Shown piece by piece: positions 1-6,569 of a stretch of 8,724 nt of DNA. Each line of letters starts with the position of its first letter. The first letter of the stretch is position 1. The position numbers and the translations under genes are program-made. This DNA is from CAYQCN01 sp964415975 (GTDB taxonomy: Bacteria; Patescibacteriota; Saccharimonadia; QS-5-54-17): NCBI GenBank assembly GCA_964415975.1, contig CAYQCN010000024.1:1-8724 (forward strand). The letters run 5' to 3'. The notes below the pieces were generated by a model that saw only the letters and a program-made list of their open reading frames with translations, had not been told where the DNA came from and did not search any database.

Positions 1-1
1 G

Positions 2-1012
2 GCTGGAATGTATATAAGCCACAATACATTCATGAATATTTTCGAAGACTATTTACACGAGAGCGCCCTGCATCCAGAGAAAGTTTTTGCTCTGGGACAA
101 GACCCACTTCGCAAAGATGAATTTACGACTACTAGACTGATGCTGACTATGGCTAGAAAAACCAATGCAGTCAGTAGGTCTCATAGCTTGTATGAAGACA
201 AGCTGCACCCTGGTAGCGATTTTGATTTGTTACCTATAACTAACGGTATCAACCTAAAGCGGTGGCAACACGAGGAAATAGGTGCGGCCGAATCCCTCAA
301 AGATATGTGGTTGGTCCACTCCAAGCTAAGATCGGAGTTGATAGAGCATATCAACAGCGAGACTGGAAGCCAGTTAGACCCGGATGCGCTTACAGTTGTC
401 TGGGCAAGAAGAATTACGGCTTACAAAAGACCTCTGGAGATATTTAAGTGTTTTGACTGTTTAGAGCGTATTTTGTGCAACCTCAATCAGCCAATCCAGA
501 TAGTAATCGCTGGTAAGCCTAACATTGAAGATGAGGTCGGTGTAGATATGGCCCGTCAAATAGGAGAGAACGCAATGAACCCTAGATTCGATGGACGTAT
601 TGCCTACCTACAGCAGTACAACCTAGGGCTTGCTCAAAAGTTAGTTAAAGGTGCGGATGTTTGGCTCAACACTCCGGAAAAAGGCTACGAGGCTTCTGGC
701 ACTAGTGGCATGAAGGCAGCCGCTAATGGGGTGCTTCAGTGTAGCGTGAGCGATGGATGGGTGGACGAGGTAGACGCATCTTCTGCCGGTTGGGTGCTGC
801 CTGAAATTAACACATCAGATACTATCTATGGCTTTTTAGAGCATGAAATAGCTCCTCGGTTTTATGAAAGAGACGAAGAAGGCATACCTAGTCGGTGGCT
901 TAAATACATGAAATCCGCAATCGACTTAATATCCAAAGACTTTACCACCGCCCGTATGCTAGAAGAATACCGACAGCATCTCTATCACATTGGCAGCGGG
1001 GAAGATAAATAA
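2..1012 (+). CDS. glgP: Alpha-glucan phosphorylase (short GT35 type), 5'-truncated by window edge
   Basis: This is the C-terminal part of a PLP-dependent alpha-glucan phosphorylase, which releases glucose-1-phosphate from the non-reducing ends of glycogen or maltodextrin in the cytoplasm. The frame is open to the left edge (Ala-Gly precede the first Met at 8), so the true start lies outside; that Met is internal. Counting from that Met, visible family signatures are ITNGIN at 77-82, the basic motif ARRITAYKR at 133-141 (family form ARRFATYKR), and EASGTSGMKAAANG at 228-241. Lys236 in the last motif is the expected PLP Schiff-base lysine. The short-type family (the TIGR02094 kind) normally has several hundred residues; about the last 330 are present. 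The gene ends in TAA, with a 53-bp gap before the glycogen synthase gene, which supports a glucan-storage role. The family call is firm. Substrate preference (glycogen or maltodextrin) cannot be read from the sequence. Confidence 0.9.
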   Translation, partial: AGMYISHNTFMNIFEDYLHESALHPEKVFALGQDPLRKDEFTTTRLMLTMARKTNAVSRSHSLYEDKLHPGSDFDLLPITNGINLKRWQHEEIGAAESLKDMWLVHSKLRSELIEHINSETGSQLDPDALTVVWARRITAYKRPLEIFKCFDCLERILCNLNQPIQIVIAGKPNIEDEVGVDMARQIGENAMNPRFDGRIAYLQQYNLGLAQKLVKGADVWLNTPEKGYEASGTSGMKAAANGVLQCSVSDGWVDEVDASSAGWVLPEINTSDTIYGFLEHEIAPRFYERDEEGIPSRWLKYMKSAIDLISKDFTTARMLEEYRQHLYHIGSGEDK

Positions 1013-1028
1013 AGCATGCTGTGTGGTG

Positions 1029-1037
1029 TGGTACAAT
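1029..1037 (+). promoter_or_regulatory. Extended -10 promoter candidate for glgA
   Basis: TGGTACAAT is an extended -10 element (TG, one base, then TACAAT at 1032-1037). No good -35 is seen 17 bp upstream (1009-1014 is ATAAAG), as is tolerable for extended -10 promoters. Transcription would begin near 1044, leaving a leader of about 22 nt that contains the Shine-Dalgarno site. It suggests glgA can be transcribed separately from glgP. Confidence 0.45.
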
Positions 1038-1053
1038 TAAGCGTAAGCGTCAC

Positions 1054-1062
1054 TAAGGAGGT
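1054..1062 (+). promoter_or_regulatory. Perfect Shine-Dalgarno site deciding the GTG start of glgA
   Basis: TAAGGAGGT is fully complementary to the usual 16S 3' tail and ends 3 nt before the GTG at 1066. It fixes GTG as the start. It contrasts with the genes at 2641 and 7977, which have no Shine-Dalgarno site at all. Confidence 0.8.
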
Positions 1063-1065
1063 AGT

Positions 1066-2613
1066 GTGGCCAACCAGCTTCATGATATAAAGGTTCTATT
1101 TGTCACGGCAGAAGTTGCCCCATTTTCTAAGCAAGGCGGCCTGAGTCAGGTGGCATATTTTTTACCACGAGCCCTTAAAAAGTTAGGCGTAGATGTACGC
1201 ATATTTACCCCTAAATACGGAAAAATTGTTGATGAGCAGTACAACCTAAAGACACTGCAAGAAAATGTGAAGATTCCCACTGGCCATAAAAAAGGTGACG
1301 GATTTCCGACCAATCTAACATGCAATGTAAAAGTATATGAAGAGCCAGAAGACCCTTTTGAGCCGACAGTATATTTTCTAGAAAACGAAGAGTATTTTGA
1401 AAAGCGAGCTAATGTGTATGGCTATGAAGATGACCATATTAGGTTTGGTCTGCTTAGCCGTGGAGCACTTGAGTTTATGCTCAGTAAAGAGTTTGTGCCA
1501 AATGTCGTACATAGTAACGATTGGCATACAGGGTACTTAATAAACGATCTTTATTATGTGCGCCAAGAAGACAAAGATATGCGAGATGTAGCTAGCTTAC
1601 TCTCAATTCATAATACTTATCAGGGTAATTTCGATTATGGCAGAGCATCAGAGATGGATTATGACGACGGTAAGAGCCCTCTGGCGGCCTTTTACTCTGA
1701 TCGGTTCTTGAAGCAAAATGCACTAAAACGAGGTATTATGCGCGCCGATCGCATGAATACAGTCTCAGAGACTTATTCGAAACAGCTTTTATTAGAAGAA
1801 TATGGCATGGGTCTGCACAGATTATTTCGTGAACTTCGAGGCAAGATGTCCGGAATATTAAATGGCCTTGACTACAAAGACTTCGATCCATCCACCGATA
1901 AAATAATAGCCAAAAACTTCACGCATCGTAGTCTAGGCCGACGCAAAACCAACAAGCTTGATTTGCAGAAAGAATTTAACCTTGAGAAGAACCCACATGC
2001 GCCAATTGTGGCGCTTTCTGGCAGACTTGACGGTCAGAAAGGTATAGATTTAGTTAGAGATTCTATCGATTTTGTGCTCAAGGAGCTGGACGTGCAGTTT
2101 ATTGTATTGGGTGGTGGTGATAGCCACTATATCGACTTCTTCGAAGAGCTAGAGCGAAAATACCCAGATAGGGTCGGTGCTCACCTGATGCCTGATTTTA
2201 TTTTGCCTCGTAAAATATTTGCTGGTGCTGATATTGTGTTGATGCCAAGCTACTATGAGCCGGGAGGGATAGTTGCGATTGAGGCGATGCGATATGGTTC
2301 GGTGCCTCTGGTGCGAGCTACTGGAGGTCTGGCTGACATAGTGCAAGACTATGATACACAAAACCAAACTGGTACTGGTTTTAGCTTTCGAGACTTTTCT
2401 AGTCAGAGCTTCTTAGTGGCGTTAGTGAGAGCGTTGGAGGTTTATAAAGATCAAGATGCATGGCAAGAGCTTGTAAAGAGAGTGATGCAAGAAGATCTTT
2501 CTTGGGACAAAGTAGCTAGAAAGTATGCCGATTTGTATGAACGGACACTAGATTATAGATTAGAGGCTGTAGCCCCAAACCCACCAATGACCTACCAGCA
2601 GCGCATCGACTAG
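1066..2613 (+). CDS. glgA: Glycogen/starch synthase, GT5 family
   Basis: A cytoplasmic glycosyltransferase that extends alpha-1,4-glucan chains using a nucleotide-glucose donor (ADP-glucose in most bacteria). At 515 aa it is close to the usual GlgA length of about 480-500. The N-terminal GT5 catalytic domain opens with KVLFVTAEVAPFSKQGGLSQ at 9-28; the KQGGL at 22-26 corresponds to the family KTGGL donor-binding loop (Lys22). HSNDWHTGYL lies at 149-158 and GILNGLDY at 263-270. The C-terminal GT-B half has SGRLDGQKGIDLV at 318-330, the donor-site segment EPGGIVAIEAMRYG at 398-411 and VRATGGLAD at 416-424. The start is GTG, set by a perfect Shine-Dalgarno site. The segment IVAIEAMRYG differs from the common LTQLYAMRYG of bacterial GlgA; this is a mild divergence and not evidence of inactivity. 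Flanking phosphorylase and GH57 genes make a glucan synthesis and turnover block. The nucleotide donor is not determined here. Confidence 0.93.
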   Translation: MANQLHDIKVLFVTAEVAPFSKQGGLSQVAYFLPRALKKLGVDVRIFTPKYGKIVDEQYNLKTLQENVKIPTGHKKGDGFPTNLTCNVKVYEEPEDPFEPTVYFLENEEYFEKRANVYGYEDDHIRFGLLSRGALEFMLSKEFVPNVVHSNDWHTGYLINDLYYVRQEDKDMRDVASLLSIHNTYQGNFDYGRASEMDYDDGKSPLAAFYSDRFLKQNALKRGIMRADRMNTVSETYSKQLLLEEYGMGLHRLFRELRGKMSGILNGLDYKDFDPSTDKIIAKNFTHRSLGRRKTNKLDLQKEFNLEKNPHAPIVALSGRLDGQKGIDLVRDSIDFVLKELDVQFIVLGGGDSHYIDFFEELERKYPDRVGAHLMPDFILPRKIFAGADIVLMPSYYEPGGIVAIEAMRYGSVPLVRATGGLADIVQDYDTQNQTGTGFSFRDFSSQSFLVALVRALEVYKDQDAWQELVKRVMQEDLSWDKVARKYADLYERTLDYRLEAVAPNPPMTYQQRID

Positions 2614-2634
2614 CACCGATCTAAGTGCTACAAT
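2606..2634 (+). promoter_or_regulatory. Promoter for the GH57 gene, predicted leaderless transcript
   Basis: TCGACT at 2606-2611 (4 of 6 matches to TTGACA), a 17-bp spacer, then TACAAT at 2629-2634, preceded by TG-n at 2626-2628. The -10 ends 6 nt before the ATG at 2641, so the expected transcription start is the A of the ATG itself. No Shine-Dalgarno sequence lies between the glgA stop (2611-2613) and the ATG. The -35 overlaps the end of glgA. TAGCAC (2611-2616) and GTGCTA (2625-2630) also form a 6-bp inverted repeat inside the spacer, a possible operator. Confidence 0.6.
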
Positions 2635-2640
2635 AACTGC

Positions 2641-4038
2641 ATGCTTTGGGGAAATTTCCTACATCTTTATCAACCTGTGACACAAAAGCCGTATTGGATA
2701 AATCGGATTACTAAAGAGTGTTATCGTCCGCTTTTTGAAGGTTTAATTGAAAACCCAGATTTACACTTGTCTATTAACATCAATTCTGTATTGGTAGAGT
2801 TGCTTGACGAGCACGGGCACGAAGATGTGATTGCAAACATCAAAACTTTACTTGAAAAAGGCCAGATTGAGCTAACGGGCAGCGCTAAATATCATCCACT
2901 GCTTGTTTTTATGCCTGAATATGAACAGGTAAGACAAATACGTCTCAATGATGAAGCTCATAGACGCTATTTTGGTGACGCTTATAAGCCAAGAGGTTTT
3001 TTCCCACCTGAAATGGCCTTTAGTTATGATCTAGCCAAAACTGTAGCTGACCTAGGTTTTGAATGGATTATTGTCGATGAATTATCGTTCCCCAATCAGG
3101 CGCCGGTAGATTATAGCAAGCGATATGTCGTTAAAGAAGCAGAGAGTCTGTCGATTTATTTCCGCGAACGTGGTGCGAGCTGGAATATACTGTCTGGACA
3201 GTTGGGGACGCCAAAGATGTTAGAAGACAGTCTTAAGGACAGATTTGATAGCGGTGAATATCTGCTAACGGCAATGGATGGAGAAACGTTTGGACATCAC
3301 CGCCCTGGGCTGCAGAGCTTACTGTTCGACCTCAATCAGACCGACAAGATTAAGACCTGTCTGTTGTCTGATATTGCAAAGGAATACCCTGAACCTGAGG
3401 TCATCGAACCGCAAGCGTCTACATGGGCACTGATGCAAAAAGATCTTGAGCGCAATATGCCTTTTTCTAGGTGGCATGATGATGAGAACGAGATACATGC
3501 ATTGCAGTGGAAGCTGACAAAGATGGCCATAGAGCTTTATGCATCTAAGCATCGAGACAGTCAAGTGCTTGAAGAAGACCCATTAGACAAGTCACTGCAG
3601 TCTGACCAGTACTGGTGGGCTTCTGCCCGTCCTTGGTGGTCTATAGAGATGATAGAGCGAGGGGCTAAGAATCTATTTGATGCCATATGCGAGGCACCCG
3701 ATGCCGATAAAGAGACAATAGCCGAAGCTAAGGAGCTTTACAGAGATATAGTATTTACCGCATTTGACTGGCAGCGTAGCGGTAAAGTCGATGAGTTGGC
3801 TAATTCTGAAGATGAAGAAGTTAGACAGAGAACAGATGAAGCTATTCCTCATCTACCTAGAGAAGAGGTAGACAAGATGGTGGCCAACCTAAGAGCTGAG
3901 ATCAAAAAAGTTGTCGAAAAAGATGAGTTTGAGCGTGCTGTTCAGTTACGGGATCGCATCAAAGAGCTCGAGGGCTATGCTGACGATGTAGACACGCCTC
4001 AGACTAGCCCCGAAGGCACTCAGGAATGGGACGACTGA
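2641..4038 (+). CDS. GH57 alpha-glucan-active enzyme with C-terminal UVR motif
   Basis: A 465-aa probable cytoplasmic retaining alpha-glucan hydrolase or transferase of the GH57 family, which includes alpha-amylases, 4-alpha-glucanotransferases and branching enzymes. GH57-like conserved regions appear in order: LHLYQP at 7-12 (the family HQP region), GSAKYHPLL at 80-88, FFPPEMAFS at 120-128 with Glu124 as the candidate nucleophile, and AMDGETFGHHRPG at 211-223 with Asp213 as the candidate acid/base. The DGETFGHH form recalls uncharacterised GH57 proteins more than the classical amylases. An aromatic stretch, YWWASARPWWS, lies at 324-334. Residues about 408-443 form a helical UVR motif (KDEFERAVQLRDRIKELE at 427-444), typical of UvrB, UvrC, McsA and ClpC, followed by an acidic tail. 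No signal peptide is seen. The start has no Shine-Dalgarno site and a -10 box 6 nt upstream, so it is probably leaderless. It follows glgA by 27 bp. The precise reaction is unknown; branching or debranching of the glycogen made by GlgA is the likeliest role. Confidence 0.82.
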   Translation: MLWGNFLHLYQPVTQKPYWINRITKECYRPLFEGLIENPDLHLSININSVLVELLDEHGHEDVIANIKTLLEKGQIELTGSAKYHPLLVFMPEYEQVRQIRLNDEAHRRYFGDAYKPRGFFPPEMAFSYDLAKTVADLGFEWIIVDELSFPNQAPVDYSKRYVVKEAESLSIYFRERGASWNILSGQLGTPKMLEDSLKDRFDSGEYLLTAMDGETFGHHRPGLQSLLFDLNQTDKIKTCLLSDIAKEYPEPEVIEPQASTWALMQKDLERNMPFSRWHDDENEIHALQWKLTKMAIELYASKHRDSQVLEEDPLDKSLQSDQYWWASARPWWSIEMIERGAKNLFDAICEAPDADKETIAEAKELYRDIVFTAFDWQRSGKVDELANSEDEEVRQRTDEAIPHLPREEVDKMVANLRAEIKKVVEKDEFERAVQLRDRIKELEGYADDVDTPQTSPEGTQEWDD

Positions 4039-4070
4039 GGTCCACCTTCAGTTGCTTCAAGCTAGTAGCC

Positions 4071-4110
4071 TTTGTATAAAATGACTTAAAAACTTCAAAA
4101 TCTATACAAA
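4071..4110. repeat. 8-bp inverted repeat in the 238-bp gap before the ATP-grasp operon
   Basis: TTTGTATA (4071-4078) and its exact complement TATACAAA (4103-4110) are separated by 24 AT-rich bases. The arms do not extend further. There is no T-run after the second arm, so this is a poor intrinsic terminator. A regulator-binding site or a chance AT-rich repeat are the alternatives. Apart from this and the nearby promoter-like motifs I see no gene in 4039-4276. Confidence 0.35.
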
Positions 4111-4117
4111 CTATTCG

Positions 4118-4144
4118 TTGCGGTGATTGGTAAGCTGGTATACT
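4118..4144 (+). promoter_or_regulatory. Candidate promoter of the ATP-grasp operon
   Basis: TTGCGG at 4118-4123 and TATACT at 4139-4144, with a TG-n extension at 4136-4138 and a 15-bp spacer. It would give a leader of about 125 nt before the GTG at 4277. Other -10-like matches lie downstream: TATAAC at 4165-4170, and TATATA/TATAGA at 4227-4234 with TTGCAA at 4201-4206. The exact start is therefore uncertain; the gap itself probably holds the operon promoter. Confidence 0.35.
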
Positions 4145-4276
4145 CGTGAAAGATAGGGCAAGGGTATAACTGTACTTTACAAGTGATGAGTCGCGTATTA
4201 TTGCAAAATAAACCTAAATATTGCATTATATAGATTGGCCGTTTGGCAGAATTTGAAATGAGAAAGGAATTGCTCT

Positions 4277-5203
4277 GTGTCTGTGAGACCAATCAAAAAA
4301 GTATTGACCCTGTTTTCGTACCGGAGCGGTGCGTTGATGGGTGTGCCATATGATGAATATATACGGACACTCCAACAAAATCGAGTAAACAAATCGTATG
4401 AATTCGTACGATCCAGCGTAAAACACCTTCATTTTTCGATACAAGGAAATCAATTGTCAGTGCAAGATGGTGTTAACGGCGTGTCTTGCTTGGATTATGA
4501 TTGTATATATTTACGGTTTTGCCGTAATCGACCCCAGCAGACAAAATCACTCGCACTGTTTGCCGCTAAAAATGGTATTCCTTTAATCGGAAGGCACGTT
4601 TTGCATACTGAAAGCAGCTCGAAGCTGGCCGAATACAGTGAATTGGCTGGTCAAGGCTTGCCACTTATCGATTCGTTTTCTGCGACTGGCGGCCAAATTC
4701 GAAAAGTATTCCGAAATAATCCGCCTCTAGAATATCCGGTTATCGCCAAGTCTATAACTGGCACTTTGGGATCGAATAACCATTTAATAAATTCGTTTGT
4801 TGAACTGGAAAAACTTCTGCAGGTATATCCCGATACAACGTTTATCCTACAGCGGTTCATCCCTAATGATGGCGATTATCGTATATTAATCATGGACGGC
4901 CAGCCTGCGGTAGTGTTGTACCGGTCTCGGACCCATGGACATCTAAACAATACTTCACAAGGCAGTAGTGCTTTAGTATTGACACTGGAAGAGGTGCCCT
5001 CAGAATTATTGGAAACCTCTCGTAGGGCTGCCCGTATTCTTGATAGGGATGATTTATGTGGAGTCGATATCGTGGTCGACAAAACTGATAACGCACACTA
5101 TGTGTTGGAAGTGAATCGTAATCCGCAAATTGAAACAGGGGCTGCCATTAATCAGAAATCGACCGCCCTTAACCAATTCGTGGCACGCTTAATGGGGGTT
5201 TAA
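4277..5203 (+). CDS. RimK-like ATP-grasp amidoligase (first of tandem pair)
   Basis: A 308-aa predicted cytoplasmic ATP-grasp ligase, joining a carboxylate to an amine through an acylphosphate at the cost of ATP. Residues about 1-150 form an N-terminal pre-ATP-grasp region (YDCIYLRFCRNRP at 74-86, KNGIPLIGR at 98-106). The ATP-grasp fold covers about 150-305. It has YPVIAK at 153-158 (Lys158 a likely ATP contact), the Gly-rich loop GTLGSNN at 162-168, FILQRFIPNDGDYR at 189-202, HLNNTSQG at 222-229, and GVDIVV then YVLEVNRNPQ. Asp264, Glu278 and Asn280 match the metal-binding triad of RimK, so the enzyme looks active. The GTG start is preceded by AAAGGA at 4263-4268, with 8 nt spacing. It is clearly paralogous to the first 300 residues of the next protein, which begins one base after its stop. 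The acceptor and the amino acid added are unknown; glutamate is possible only by analogy with RimK. Confidence 0.85.
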   Translation: MSVRPIKKVLTLFSYRSGALMGVPYDEYIRTLQQNRVNKSYEFVRSSVKHLHFSIQGNQLSVQDGVNGVSCLDYDCIYLRFCRNRPQQTKSLALFAAKNGIPLIGRHVLHTESSSKLAEYSELAGQGLPLIDSFSATGGQIRKVFRNNPPLEYPVIAKSITGTLGSNNHLINSFVELEKLLQVYPDTTFILQRFIPNDGDYRILIMDGQPAVVLYRSRTHGHLNNTSQGSSALVLTLEEVPSELLETSRRAARILDRDDLCGVDIVVDKTDNAHYVLEVNRNPQIETGAAINQKSTALNQFVARLMGV

Positions 5204-5204
5204 C

Positions 5205-6569
5205 ATGGGTGCATTGTCAGCTAAATATCGGCCAAAAATTCTCATCATAGTAAGCCATGTTCCAAAGAACACTTCCGAAAGCCCTAACTATACGTTGCTT
5301 GAGCAAGACCTTGTCCAGCATACGAATCGTTTCGACATCGAAACGGTGGCGCTCAAAGAGTTGGTGTTCGATATGCGCCCGAACCACGCTAAGGTAACCG
5401 CTCCCTTGAGGGAGCTGGATGTAGAAGATTTCAGCTTGGTGGTGTTTCGTTTATGGTCTAATCAGCCAGAACGTGCAGCAGCTTTGGCCGCCTTCCTTGA
5501 AGGGAAGGGTATACCCTATATCGACCACGTTGTCCCTACTATAGGCAGCTCCAAGTATGCTTGTGCTATGGCGCGTTGGGCGAATGGCCTGCCCTTCCCG
5601 CATACCCTCTTCAGCTCTAGCGCAAAGCTGAAAGCTTATCTGGAGTCGGAGCAGCCTTTATCGTATCCATGCATCGTGAAGGCGGCTCTTGGCAGGAAAG
5701 GGGAGGACAACTATTTGGTGGAAACTAAAAAAGAGCTCATAGGTATATTGCACAAAAGTCCACAAACTGAATTCGTACTGCAACAATACATACCAAGCGA
5801 TTGTGACTATCGCTTCTTAGTGTTTGGCTCTCAGGTGGCTCTAGTGATAAAGCGCCAGTCACTAGACTCTCATATACACAACACATCCCAAGGTGCCGAT
5901 GCCAACCTCGTAGATGCTGCGGACTTCTCAGACGAAGTCATCGCTGACGTGAAACAGGCCGTTAAAGTCGAGCGTCTTGATATGGCTGGAGTGGATGTCG
6001 TATTCGATAAACACACAAATCAACATTATATCTTGGAAGTGAATCGAGCGCCTCAGATAAATACTGGGGTGTTCGCGGAAGCCAAGACCAGAGCATTAGC
6101 ACAGTATCTGGATTCTACTGTCCAGCGTCGATATTATCGCAGAAAAGATGTCGGCACACCGCTTCAGTGGGCAGGTCGCCACGTGTTGGCTGATATTCCA
6201 AGCTTGGATATCTCTGCTATGCCGGCAAAAATAGATACCGGTGCCTACAACAATGCGCTGCACGCAGAAAATATTGTTGCCGAAAACGGAAAGCTGACTT
6301 TCGAGGTTCCCTGGAAGGTAGATGGTAAGGTGGAGAGTTTGCGATGTGAATCGGATGAGTTTAGTAGGGCAGAAATTAAAAACAGTTCTGGCCAAATAAT
6401 GACACGCTATAAAATACCTGTTACGCTGCATATCAACGGCCGTGAATTTGCAACTGAGTGCACTCTAGCCGATCGCGGTCTCATGAAATACCCGCTACTC
6501 ATCGGCAGGCGCTTACTGAGGGGTAACTTTCTAATAAACGTAGAGCTTAATCAGGAGCGAGATAAATGA
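5205..6569 (+). CDS. RimK-like ATP-grasp ligase fused to RimB-type retropepsin-like peptidase
   Basis: A 454-aa two-domain protein. Residues about 1-305 resemble the preceding gene: FRLWSNQPE at 81-89, YPCIVKAALGRKGEDNYLV at 154-172, FVLQQYIPSDCDYR at 190-203, HIHNTSQGAD at 223-232 and YILEVNRAPQINTG at 275-288, with the metal residues Asp264, Glu278 and Asn280 intact. Residues about 316-450 match the 'ATP-dependent zinc protease'/RimB family (the DUF785 or PF05618 kind, a retropepsin-like fold). They show PAKIDTGAYNNALHA at 340-354 with catalytic-type Asp344-Thr-Gly, a flap-like KNSSGQ at 392-397, and TLADRGLMKYPLLIGRRLLRG at 420-440 in its expected place. Family knowledge: RimB-type peptidases act on glutamate-tagged substrates made by RimK. 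Inference: one chain can both add and trim a peptide tag. ATG follows the previous stop by one base with only a weak GGGGG (5194-5198) upstream, implying translational coupling. The stop overlaps the rimK start in ATGA. No frameshift is seen between the domains. Confidence 0.87.
   Translation: MGALSAKYRPKILIIVSHVPKNTSESPNYTLLEQDLVQHTNRFDIETVALKELVFDMRPNHAKVTAPLRELDVEDFSLVVFRLWSNQPERAAALAAFLEGKGIPYIDHVVPTIGSSKYACAMARWANGLPFPHTLFSSSAKLKAYLESEQPLSYPCIVKAALGRKGEDNYLVETKKELIGILHKSPQTEFVLQQYIPSDCDYRFLVFGSQVALVIKRQSLDSHIHNTSQGADANLVDAADFSDEVIADVKQAVKVERLDMAGVDVVFDKHTNQHYILEVNRAPQINTGVFAEAKTRALAQYLDSTVQRRYYRRKDVGTPLQWAGRHVLADIPSLDISAMPAKIDTGAYNNALHAENIVAENGKLTFEVPWKVDGKVESLRCESDEFSRAEIKNSSGQIMTRYKIPVTLHINGREFATECTLADRGLMKYPLLIGRRLLRGNFLINVELNQERDK

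Noticed and set aside
2..1012. First gene as another glycogen synthase or generic glycosyltransferase
   Set aside because: EASGTSGMKAAANG with the PLP lysine and ARR.TAYKR are phosphorylase (GT35) signatures, not GT5 or GT4.
3862..4038. The UVR stretch as a separate uvrB/uvrC gene fragment
   Set aside because: It is in the same uninterrupted frame as the GH57 domain, with no start site or stop between them, and no other UvrB or UvrC motif is present.
4045..4080. Intrinsic terminator after the GH57 gene
   Set aside because: I could not find a GC-rich stem followed by a T-run here; the only inverted repeat is AT-rich with a long loop and no T-run.
4186..4233. 15-codon frame (ATG at 4186, stop TAG) upstream of the ATP-grasp operon, as a possible leader peptide
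   Set aside because: There is no Shine-Dalgarno site, no run of regulatory codons and no paired attenuator/terminator hairpins around it.
4095..4453. Minus-strand frames spanning the intergenic gap and the start of the first ligase
   Set aside because: They overlap the coding start of the ligase, carry no motif, and no promoter or ribosome site supports them.
6096..6431. 111-aa open frame on the minus strand
   Set aside because: It lies entirely antisense to the ligase-peptidase gene, has no Shine-Dalgarno site, no recognisable domain, and a composition typical of a shadow frame.
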